DNA from: an uncultured bacterium | GTDB taxonomy: Bacteria; Bacillota; Clostridia; Lachnospirales; Lachnospiraceae | NCBI GenBank assembly: GCA_946061355.1 | Contig: CAMGRE010000102.1 | Span: forward strand, 1 to 8,721 | Direction of reading: 5' to 3' | DNA length: 8,721 bases | Part shown: positions 1 through 5,924 of the stretch, piece by piece | How the letters are laid out: each line of letters starts with the position of its first letter | Numbering within the stretch: position 1 is the first letter of the stretch | Made by a program: the position numbers and the translations under genes | Notes under the pieces: model-generated | Database searches by the model: none | Seen by the model: the letters and a program-made list of their open reading frames with translations, nothing else | Told to the model about the DNA's origin: nothing

Positions 1-876
1 ACATACTATGGCATCGGCTGTTATGTGATGTATGATACACAGATGGATTTTGCCAGACTGGGAGAGATTTTCGCGGGGAGTCCCGCGGAAGAATGCGGTC
101 TGCGGGAAGGCGATTATATCATCAAGGTGGATGACACCTACACGAAGGGAATGGAGCTTGGAGCGATCGTCGATCTGATCAAAGGTGAGGAGGGCACGAA
201 GGTGCATCTCACGATCATGCGGGAAGGAGAGCCTGATTTCCTGGAGATCGATGCCGAGCGCCGCGAGGTTCCCAAGCAGACGGTGGAATACAAAATGCTG
301 GATGACCGCATTGCATATATCCAGATCAAAGAGTTTGATACGATCACTACGGATCAGTTTGCGGATGCGCTTGCTACAGCCAAGGGAAATCACATGCTGG
401 GGCTGATCCTCGATCTTAGGAATAATCCGGGCGGCAGTCTTGCGGCCGTCACAGAGATCGCGAGGAAATTGCTTCCCGAAGGGATCATTGTCTACACAGA
501 GGATAAGGCGGGAAACAGGAAGGATTATACCTGTGACGGCGAAAACGAACTGACCGTGCCCATGGCAGTACTCATAAACGGCGGAAGCGCCAGCGCTTCG
601 GAGATCCTGGCGGGCGCCATCAAGGATTATGAGAAAGGTACTTTGATCGGAACGACAACGTTCGGAAAAGGGATTGTGCAGAGTTATGTGTCATTGACGG
701 ACGGCTCTGCCATCAAGCTTACCGTGAGTAAATACTTTACGCCGAACGGAAACAACATCCACGGCATCGGCATCGAACCGGATGAAGAGCTGGAACTCGA
801 TTATGATAAGTTCTATACGGAAGGAATTGATAACCAGCTTGAGCGGGCGAAAGAACTGCTGACCACAGGGGAGTAG
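1..876 (+). CDS. S41-family carboxy-terminal processing protease (CtpA/CtpB-like), 5' truncated by the window edge
   Basis: Serine protease of the Ctp/Prc family, expected to be membrane-anchored and to cleave substrates outside the cytoplasm. The frame is open to base 1, so 291 residues are visible; family members are usually about 400, so the missing part should be the signal/anchor segment and N-terminal helices. The first visible residues (YYGIGCYV) match the strand before the PDZ domain. The PDZ domain covers roughly bases 46-240, with SPAEECGLREGD as its signature. The protease core follows: LDLRNNPGGSL (about 409-441), then the nucleophile region GGSASASEILAG. The catalytic serine is best placed at codon 592-594, the lysine at 667-669 (FGKGIVQ) and the glutamine at 679-681. 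The spacing of 25 and 4 residues equals that of E. coli Prc S430/K455/Q459, so the enzyme should be active. It ends in TAG at 874-876. The GTG/ATG at 25-30 is internal, not a start. In B. subtilis ctpB lies in the same neighbourhood as ftsEX and uvrBA, which fits uvrBA downstream here. Confidence 0.94.
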   Translation, partial: TYYGIGCYVMYDTQMDFARLGEIFAGSPAEECGLREGDYIIKVDDTYTKGMELGAIVDLIKGEEGTKVHLTIMREGEPDFLEIDAERREVPKQTVEYKMLDDRIAYIQIKEFDTITTDQFADALATAKGNHMLGLILDLRNNPGGSLAAVTEIARKLLPEGIIVYTEDKAGNRKDYTCDGENELTVPMAVLINGGSASASEILAGAIKDYEKGTLIGTTTFGKGIVQSYVSLTDGSAIKLTVSKYFTPNGNNIHGIGIEPDEELELDYDKFYTEGIDNQLERAKELLTTGE

Positions 877-891
877 TATGGGCGTGTGTCA

Positions 892-921
892 TGCAGTGGA
901 TTGTCGCGCTGTAATTTTTTT
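892..921 (+). terminator. Weak intrinsic terminator after the protease gene
   Basis: Arms TGCAGTG (892-898) and CGCTGTA (907-913) pair over 7 positions, two of them G-U wobbles, around an 8-nt loop. One A and then seven T residues (915-921) follow. It begins 15 nt after the protease stop codon. The stem is short and wobble-containing, so termination may be partial. The right arm can also pair with TGCAGCG at 921-927, giving a competing hairpin just before the next gene's ribosome binding site. Confidence 0.5.
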
Positions 922-944
922 GCAGCGGGAAAGGAATGGAAAGT

Positions 945-1547
945 ATGATTGAATTATTTGGATATCTGGGTTCGACACTGGTAGTGTGTTCCATGCTGAT
1001 GGCATCAGTGGTAAAGCTGAGGGTCATTAATATGATAGGAAGTGTTATATCAGGAATTTATGCGTTGATTATTGGCTCTTTTCCGTTGGCACTCATGAAT
1101 TTTTGCCTGATTATCATCAATTTCTATAATCTGTATAAGCTGTTGAAATCAGACAAACAGTACGATCTGGTACAGGGTAATATGAAAGATGATCTTCTGC
1201 AATACGTTTTGCAATACTACAGGGAAGATGTGCTAAAATATTTTCCGGAATTCGATAAAGAGAAGACAGAAGCAGACACGGCTTTTCTTGTTTGCTGCAA
1301 TGGAAATCCGGCAGGGATTCTTCTGGGAAAAAAGGAGAAGAACGGTGTGTTGGAGGTAGTGCTTGATTATTCGACACCGGCATACCGGGACTGCTCTATC
1401 GGAAGATATCTGTATTCCCGGCTGTCCGTTGAGGGGATTCATGCCTTGAGATACGGAGGGCAGAGTGCAGAAAAGCATGTGTCTTATCTGATAAAAATGG
1501 GGTTTGAGCACGTGGACCATACGTATGTAAAGAAGCTGTCAGACTAG
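945..1547 (+). CDS. Small membrane protein: YgjV-like three-helix N-terminus fused to a GNAT-like C-terminal domain
   Basis: Function unknown. Numbering from the upstream ATG at 936 (203 aa), three hydrophobic segments are visible: about residues 7-26, 30-49 and 51-70. Their short connecting loops and the ending ALMNFCLIIINFYNLYKLL resemble the YgjV inner-membrane family as I recall it. Residues 114-201 read like an acetyltransferase (GNAT) fold: two strand-like segments (TAFLVCCNGNPAGILLG, VLEVVLDYSTPAY), then YRDCSIGRYLY, and HVSYLIKMGFEHVDHTYVKK, which resembles the usual C-terminal GNAT strand/helix. The acetyl-CoA loop normally reads R/QxxGxG/A; here it is R151-D-C-S154-I-G156, with the first glycine replaced by serine, so enzyme activity is uncertain. 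I prefer the second ATG at 945 (200 aa) because AAAGGA (930-935) lies 9 nt before it but directly abuts 936. No clear promoter is visible; read-through from the protease gene is possible. GC content is low compared with both flanking core genes. Confidence 0.75.
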   Translation: MIELFGYLGSTLVVCSMLMASVVKLRVINMIGSVISGIYALIIGSFPLALMNFCLIIINFYNLYKLLKSDKQYDLVQGNMKDDLLQYVLQYYREDVLKYFPEFDKEKTEADTAFLVCCNGNPAGILLGKKEKNGVLEVVLDYSTPAYRDCSIGRYLYSRLSVEGIHALRYGGQSAEKHVSYLIKMGFEHVDHTYVKKLSD

Positions 1548-1581
1548 AAACCACAAAGACAAAAAAGATCTGTAAATATCG

Positions 1582-1610
1582 TTGACAGGGCGTTTTGAAA
1601 GAGATATATT
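1582..1610 (+). promoter_or_regulatory. Near-consensus sigma-A promoter for the chemoreceptor gene
   Basis: TTGACA at 1582-1587 is a perfect -35 box. An exact 17-nt spacer and then TATATT at 1605-1610 (5 of 6 matches to TATAAT) follow. Transcription would start near base 1617, giving a leader of about 69 nt before the ATG at 1686. It lies after the preceding gene's stop (1547), with no terminator visible between. The match predicts strong housekeeping expression and is not of the flagellar sigma-D/sigma-28 type. Confidence 0.8.
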
Positions 1611-1670
1611 GTTTGCAACAGAAGAAACAGAAAACTGCTTGTCAGGTCAAGAGAATGAATGAGTTACGTA

Positions 1671-1677
1671 AGAGGAG
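1671..1677 (+). promoter_or_regulatory. Ribosome binding site that decides the chemoreceptor start
   Basis: AGAGGAG ends 8 nt before the ATG at 1686. An in-frame ATG at 1659 lies upstream of this site and has no comparable site of its own, so the protein most likely starts at 1686. The residues from there (MRFKKIGTKM) form a typical short positively charged tail before the first membrane helix. Confidence 0.8.
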
Positions 1678-1685
1678 ACAGTATC

Positions 1686-3737
1686 ATGAGATTCAAAAAA
1701 ATCGGAACGAAAATGCTTGCAACAATTTTACCTGTGGTTATTGTAGCGATGGTACTGCTGACAGTAATCAGTGTTTCTAAGAGCGAGGATATTATCAGCC
1801 AGCAGATAACTTCCGCAATGCAGTCGGAACTGTCCGCACAGAACGGAAGGATGAATGAATATCTCAAATCTGTTTCGGATATGGCAGAAAGTATAGCGTC
1901 TGTTGTCGAGGAGAGCTATACGACAACCGCGATGAAGGATTATGAAAAGATCCTTGCGAATGTAATTTCTGAAAATGAAATTGTATTAGGCAGTGGTCTC
2001 TGGTTTGAGCCTTATGCATATCAGAGCACAGAAAAATATATGGGTCCGTATGTTTATAAGGATGGGGACAGCACGGTTGTTACCTATGATTACAGCAATG
2101 CGGAATATGACTATTTTTCACAGGAATATTATACCATGTGTATCGATGCGACAGGGGCACAGTTCACGGACCCATATTATGACGAAACCTCGGCGACGAT
2201 TATGTCCAGCTGTGCGGCTCCGATGATTGTTAATGGAAAATTCATCGGATGTGTCACGGTCGATATTGAGCTGAGCTCCATAACCGGCCTGGTGGATTCC
2301 ATCAGGGTGGGAGAGACGGGCTGGGCGACGCTGGTCACTTCAACAGGAACCTATCTGGCGGGGGCGGATCAGGAAAAGATTCAGTCTGCTGCAAATATTT
2401 TGGAGGATGACAATAAGTCCCTGTCGGATGCTGCCGAAATTGTGATAGGATCACAGAGCGGCATGGCAAATTATCAAAACGACAGCGGTGACATAAACGT
2501 ATATTTTGATACATTGTCTCTGACCGGATGGAAACTGATGCTTCAGATGCAGGAAAAAGAACTGAAAGCGCCGGTATATCAGATGTTAAGTATTATGACT
2601 GCGGTTTCTGTTCTGGCTCTGCTGATTACAGTGATAATTATTCTGATACAGGTAAAAAAGATTGCAAAAGGGATAGGAAAGGTTCACGTATTTGCCGGAC
2701 AGTTGGCAGACAGAGATTTTACTGTGCAGCCGATTGAGGTTGCTTCCGCAGATGAGCTTGGACAGATGAGTGACTCTCTGAATCATATGTATGAAAGCAA
2801 CAAGGAAGTCATTACCGACATTGGAAAGGATGCGGTAAAGATTGATGAAACCAGCGCAAAGCTGAAGCTGGAAGCAACAGTGCTGACAGAGAAGTTTGCT
2901 GAAATTCAGAGATATATGAACGAAGTTAATTCTGCCATGCTGTCAACCAGTGCAGCAACGGAAGAGGTAAATGCTTCTACGGAAGAAGTGCTGGCGAATG
3001 TAAATCTTCTGGCACAAGAAGCCTCCTCCACGATGAAGATGGCAGATGAGATCAAGGAGAGAGCAAACAGCATAGGTGTAAAAAGCAGACGTGAATTTGA
3101 ATCGGCTACTGCTTTGGCTAAGAAATTTGAGGAAGATCTGGAGTCCAGTATAGAAAATTCGAAGGTGGTAGAGAGCATCGGAGAGTTGGCTGAGGTAATA
3201 TCGGGAATTGCAGAGCAGATCAATCTCCTGTCTCTGAATGCTTCAATAGAGGCTGCACGTGCAGGAGATGCAGGAAGAGGCTTTGCTGTAGTGGCTACGG
3301 AGATCGGAAGCTTGGCGGGGAGCACTTCTGAGGCGGTTGGAAAGATTCAGGCAACAATTGCAGAGGTTAAGAATGCATTTGATGGACTGGAGAAGGAAGC
3401 AGAGGGAATGCTTGGCTTTATGAAGGACACGGTTGCACCGGATTATCGTAGTTTTGTGGAAGTAGCAGAGCAGTATGGTACAGATGCGGAACTGATTGAC
3501 AGCTCATCCAATCAGATGTCAGATATGTCGGATTCCATAAAGCATATTATGAAAGAGGTGACAGATGCGATTCAAAGTATTACGGAAGCGACGCAGGATA
3601 CGACAGAACTGAGCTCCAATATCACAGTAGCAATTGAACAGGTATCTGAGAATGTCACGGAGATCTCAGAGATGTCAAATGAACAGGATGCAATTGTAAA
3701 GCAGCTGAATAGTGTAGTCAGCAAATTTAAAATATAG
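1686..3737 (+). CDS. Methyl-accepting chemotaxis protein with extracellular dCache-type sensor
   Basis: Transmembrane chemoreceptor, 683 aa, that would signal to CheA/CheW and steer flagella. TM1 is about residues 9-31. The extracellular region of about 260 residues has dCache-type motifs, including D162-PYYDE and N183-GKFIG-CVTVDIELS. The usual arginine-tryptophan-tyrosine amino-acid-binding pattern is not evident (the segment reads FSQEYYT), so the ligand is unknown. TM2 is about 300-321, followed by a HAMP domain to about 375 containing DELGQMSDSLN. The cytoplasmic rod has about 150 residues on each side of the hairpin tip, a long class (about 44H by hand count). Likely methylation pairs are E426/E427 and E432/E433 (TEEV repeats). 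The tip keeps N518, E522, R525, R531 and V535, equivalent to Tsr N381, E385, R388, R394 and V398. It differs with I512 for the usual Thr and G541 for the usual Arg of EIRxLA. It ends in FKI with no CheR-docking pentapeptide. It has its own promoter (1582-1610). No che or flagellar genes are nearby, so it is an orphan receptor. Confidence 0.96.
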   Translation: MRFKKIGTKMLATILPVVIVAMVLLTVISVSKSEDIISQQITSAMQSELSAQNGRMNEYLKSVSDMAESIASVVEESYTTTAMKDYEKILANVISENEIVLGSGLWFEPYAYQSTEKYMGPYVYKDGDSTVVTYDYSNAEYDYFSQEYYTMCIDATGAQFTDPYYDETSATIMSSCAAPMIVNGKFIGCVTVDIELSSITGLVDSIRVGETGWATLVTSTGTYLAGADQEKIQSAANILEDDNKSLSDAAEIVIGSQSGMANYQNDSGDINVYFDTLSLTGWKLMLQMQEKELKAPVYQMLSIMTAVSVLALLITVIIILIQVKKIAKGIGKVHVFAGQLADRDFTVQPIEVASADELGQMSDSLNHMYESNKEVITDIGKDAVKIDETSAKLKLEATVLTEKFAEIQRYMNEVNSAMLSTSAATEEVNASTEEVLANVNLLAQEASSTMKMADEIKERANSIGVKSRREFESATALAKKFEEDLESSIENSKVVESIGELAEVISGIAEQINLLSLNASIEAARAGDAGRGFAVVATEIGSLAGSTSEAVGKIQATIAEVKNAFDGLEKEAEGMLGFMKDTVAPDYRSFVEVAEQYGTDAELIDSSSNQMSDMSDSIKHIMKEVTDAIQSITEATQDTTELSSNITVAIEQVSENVTEISEMSNEQDAIVKQLNSVVSKFKI

Positions 3738-3754
3738 AACGATTCCACAGGAAA

Positions 3755-3768
3755 CGAACAAATGTTCT
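3755..3768. promoter_or_regulatory. LexA-binding site (SOS box) upstream of uvrBA
   Basis: CGAACAAATGTTCT matches the Bacillus-type SOS consensus CGAACRNRYGTTYC at 13 of 14 positions; only the last base differs. The half-sites GAAC and GTTC have the required 4-nt spacing. It begins 17 nt after the chemoreceptor stop and lies 161 nt before the uvrB ATG. uvrBA is a classical LexA target, so the site very probably represses this operon until DNA damage. A TATACT sequence (3771-3776, 5 of 6 matches to a -10 box) lies 2 nt downstream, but no good -35 box pairs with it. Confidence 0.88.
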
Positions 3769-3777
3769 AATATACTA

Positions 3778-3806
3778 TGGACAAATTGACCCTTTTGTGG
3801 TAATAT
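3778..3806 (+). promoter_or_regulatory. Candidate uvrBA promoter with extended -10
   Basis: TGGACA (3778-3783, 5 of 6 matches) and TAATAT (3801-3806, 4 of 6) are separated by 17 nt. A TG at 3798-3799, one base before the -10, gives an extended -10 element. The LexA box ends 9 bp upstream of the -35. Predicted start is near 3812, leaving a leader of about 118 nt. A second candidate, TTGAAA (3884-3889) with a 16-nt spacer and TATAAC (3906-3911), matches the consensus better but would leave only about 12 nt before the ATG. Which is used cannot be decided by eye. Confidence 0.4.
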
Positions 3807-3856
3807 TAGCCTTGGCTTTGCCACATAATAAAAGGATTAATTTGTCCTAATTTTTT
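3779..3856 (+). terminator. Long imperfect inverted repeat with T-run: probable terminator for the chemoreceptor transcript
   Basis: Bases 3779-3798 pair with 3828-3847 at 19 of 20 positions, including two G-U wobbles and one C/A mismatch. The outer 9 bp (GGACAAATT with AATTTGTCC) are perfect. The 29-nt loop can fold further (TGGC-TTT-GCCA at 3813-3823). After the stem come TAA and six T residues (3851-3856). This fits an intrinsic terminator for transcripts coming from the chemoreceptor gene, although the stem is AT-rich and unusually long. It sits between the LexA box and uvrB, so it could instead act in the uvrB leader, or be a small inserted repeat element. Confidence 0.55.
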
Positions 3857-3929
3857 GCAGTTTTGCAATACAAAATGGATTTTTTGAAATACAAATATAT
3901 TTCATTATAACGAAGAAAGAAGAGTGAAA

Positions 3930-5924
3930 ATGGAGTTCAAATTACATTCTGAATATGCCCCTACCGGGGATCAGCCACAGGCGATCAAAGAACTGGTGGA
4001 TGGCTTTAAGAAGGGAAATCAGTTCCAGACGCTGTTGGGCGTTACCGGTTCCGGCAAGACGTTCACGATGGCGAATGTGATCGCCGCATTAAATAAGCCC
4101 ACGCTGGTGATCGCACACAACAAGACTCTGGCGGGACAGCTCTACGGTGAATTCAAGGAGTTTTTCCCGGAAAACGCGGTAGAATATTTTGTGTCCTATT
4201 ATGATTATTATCAGCCGGAGGCATATGTGCCGTCCACGGATACCTATATTGCGAAGGATTCTTCTGTTAACGATGAGATCGATAAGCTGCGCCTGTCTGC
4301 GACGGCGTCTCTGACGGAACGCAAGGACGTGGTCGTGGTGGCGAGTGTGTCCTGTATTTATGGTCTGGGAAGTCCGGAGGATTACCAGGGGATGATCGTC
4401 TCGCTGCGTCCGGGAATGACGAAGGATCGGGACAAGGTGATCCATGAATTGATCGATATTCAGTATGACAGGAACGATATGGATATCCAGCGCGGCAATT
4501 TCCGCGTGCACGGAGATACGCTGGAGATCTATCCCGCGCAGGGCGGAGATTATCTGATCCGAGTGGAGTTTTTCGGAGACGAGATCGACCGGATCGCAGA
4601 GGTGGACATGCTGTCGGGGAGAGTCCATGCGACACTGGAGCATATCACGATCTTTCCGGCGTCCCATTATGTGGTGCCGCAGGACAAGATCAACAAGGCA
4701 TGTGAAGATATTGAGAAGGAACTTACCGAACGTGTGCGTTACTTTAAGGGAGAGGATAAACTGCTTGAGGCGCAGCGCATCTCCGAGAGGACGAATTTCG
4801 ATATTGAGATGCTGCGGGAAACGGGATTCTGTTCCGGCATTGAGAATTATTCCAGGCATCTGAATCAGATGGCGGAAGGAGAGACGCCGCATACGCTGAT
4901 GGATTATTTCACGGATGATTACCTGATCATTATCGATGAGTCGCACATGACCATTCCGCAGATCCGGGGGATGTATGCGGGAGACCGATCGAGGAAGACG
5001 ACGCTTGTTGACTATGGGTTTCGCCTTCCCTCCGCGATGGACAATCGTCCGCTCAACTTTGAGGAGTTTGAACAACATATCGATCAGATGATGTTTGTGT
5101 CTGCCACGCCCTCCGACTATGAGGCGGAACATGAACTCCTGCGCACGGAGCAGATCATCAGACCGACAGGACTTTTGGATCCGGAGGTGTCGGTGCGCCC
5201 GGTGGAGGGACAGATTGATGACCTGATTGCGGAGATCAAAAAGGAGACGGACAGGAAGAATAAAGTGCTTGTCACGACGCTGACCAAGCGCATGGCGGAA
5301 GATCTGACGGATTACATGCGTGAGGTGGGAGTACGCGTGAAATATATGCATTCCGATATCGACACACTGGAGCGCGCGGAGATCATTCGCGATATGCGTC
5401 TGGATGTCTTTGATGTGCTTGTCGGAATCAACCTGCTGCGCGAGGGACTGGATATTCCGGAGATCTCGCTGGTGGCGATTCTGGATGCGGATAAGGAGGG
5501 ATTCCTGCGATCTGAAACTTCTCTGATCCAGACGATCGGCCGTGCGGCGAGAAATGCGGACGGGCATGTGATCATGTACGCCGATACCGTGACGGATTCC
5601 ATGCGAAATGCCATCGGAGAGACGGAGCGCCGCCGTGAGATTCAGAAGAAATATAATGAGGAGCATGGCATCACACCGCAGACGATCCGTAAGGCGGTGC
5701 GTGATCTGATCAGTATTTCCAAAGAGATTGCGAAAGAGGAGACTGCCTTTGAGAAGGATCCTGAATCCATGGATCGTGAAGAGCTTGAGAAGCTGGTGGA
5801 CGATGTTCAGAAAAAGATGAAGCGCGCGGCAGCAGAGCTTAACTTTGAGGTGGCTGCAGAATTGCGTGATAAACTGATAGAATTGAAGAAGCATTTACTG
5901 GAATTGGAGAAAAACGATGAGTGA
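3930..5924 (+). CDS. uvrB: UvrB, excinuclease ABC subunit B
   Basis: Damage-verifying subunit of nucleotide excision repair. UvrA loads it on DNA; it opens the strands around the lesion with its beta-hairpin and recruits UvrC for incision. Complete, 664 aa from the ATG at 3930, the usual family length. Motifs in order: Walker A GVTGSGKT (37-44, K43); tyrosine-rich beta-hairpin YYDYYQPEAY starting at Y90; Walker B/DEAD-like DESH (D336-H341 region); SATPSDYE; helicase motif V region (GINLLREGLDIPE); motif VI QTIGRAAR (534-541); C-terminal UVR domain (about 618-655) for contact with UvrC. All key residues are present. An in-frame GTG at 3924 would add two residues (MK); I prefer ATG 3930 because AGAAGAG (3918-3924) lies 5 nt upstream and the protein then starts MEFKLHSEY. 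A LexA box upstream predicts SOS induction. uvrA overlaps its end by 8 nt, so the two are co-transcribed and probably translationally coupled. Confidence 0.98.
   Translation: MEFKLHSEYAPTGDQPQAIKELVDGFKKGNQFQTLLGVTGSGKTFTMANVIAALNKPTLVIAHNKTLAGQLYGEFKEFFPENAVEYFVSYYDYYQPEAYVPSTDTYIAKDSSVNDEIDKLRLSATASLTERKDVVVVASVSCIYGLGSPEDYQGMIVSLRPGMTKDRDKVIHELIDIQYDRNDMDIQRGNFRVHGDTLEIYPAQGGDYLIRVEFFGDEIDRIAEVDMLSGRVHATLEHITIFPASHYVVPQDKINKACEDIEKELTERVRYFKGEDKLLEAQRISERTNFDIEMLRETGFCSGIENYSRHLNQMAEGETPHTLMDYFTDDYLIIIDESHMTIPQIRGMYAGDRSRKTTLVDYGFRLPSAMDNRPLNFEEFEQHIDQMMFVSATPSDYEAEHELLRTEQIIRPTGLLDPEVSVRPVEGQIDDLIAEIKKETDRKNKVLVTTLTKRMAEDLTDYMREVGVRVKYMHSDIDTLERAEIIRDMRLDVFDVLVGINLLREGLDIPEISLVAILDADKEGFLRSETSLIQTIGRAARNADGHVIMYADTVTDSMRNAIGETERRREIQKKYNEEHGITPQTIRKAVRDLISISKEIAKEETAFEKDPESMDREELEKLVDDVQKKMKRAAAELNFEVAAELRDKLIELKKHLLELEKNDE

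Noticed and set aside
649..664. GAAC-N6-GTTC palindrome in the protease gene, resembling an SOS box
   Set aside because: The spacer between half-sites is 6 nt instead of the required 4, and the bases encode the conserved GTTTFGKG catalytic segment.
1659..1685. Upstream ATG at 1659 as the chemoreceptor start
   Set aside because: The strong AGAGGAG ribosome binding site lies downstream of it and is ideally spaced for the ATG at 1686.
1595..1780. 61-codon open frame overlapping the start of the chemoreceptor gene
   Set aside because: It spans the promoter -10 box and runs into the chemoreceptor in another frame, with no ribosome binding site and a low-complexity product rich in Lys, Gln and Asn.
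3779..3847. The 69-nt inverted repeat as a MITE or other mobile element
   Set aside because: No clear target-site duplication flanks it and only one copy is visible in the window, so a terminator is the simpler reading. A genome-wide copy search would settle it.
3867..3895. Direct repeat AATACAAA (3867-3874 and 3888-3895), 21 bp apart
   Set aside because: Two helical turns of spacing is suggestive of a protein-binding site, but the stretch is extremely AT-rich and the similarity does not extend beyond 8 bases, so chance is likely.
3884..3911. TTGAAA-16-TATAAC as the main uvrB promoter
   Set aside because: The hexamers are good, but the predicted start near 3918 would leave only about 12 nt before the ATG and would cut into the ribosome binding site. 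Kept only as an alternative.
4089..5894. A 601-codon open frame on the minus strand opposite uvrB
   Set aside because: It lies entirely opposite well-conserved uvrB, its predicted protein is rich in His, Arg, Ile and Leu as expected from antisense reading of this codon use, and it shows no recognisable domain. It is a shadow frame.
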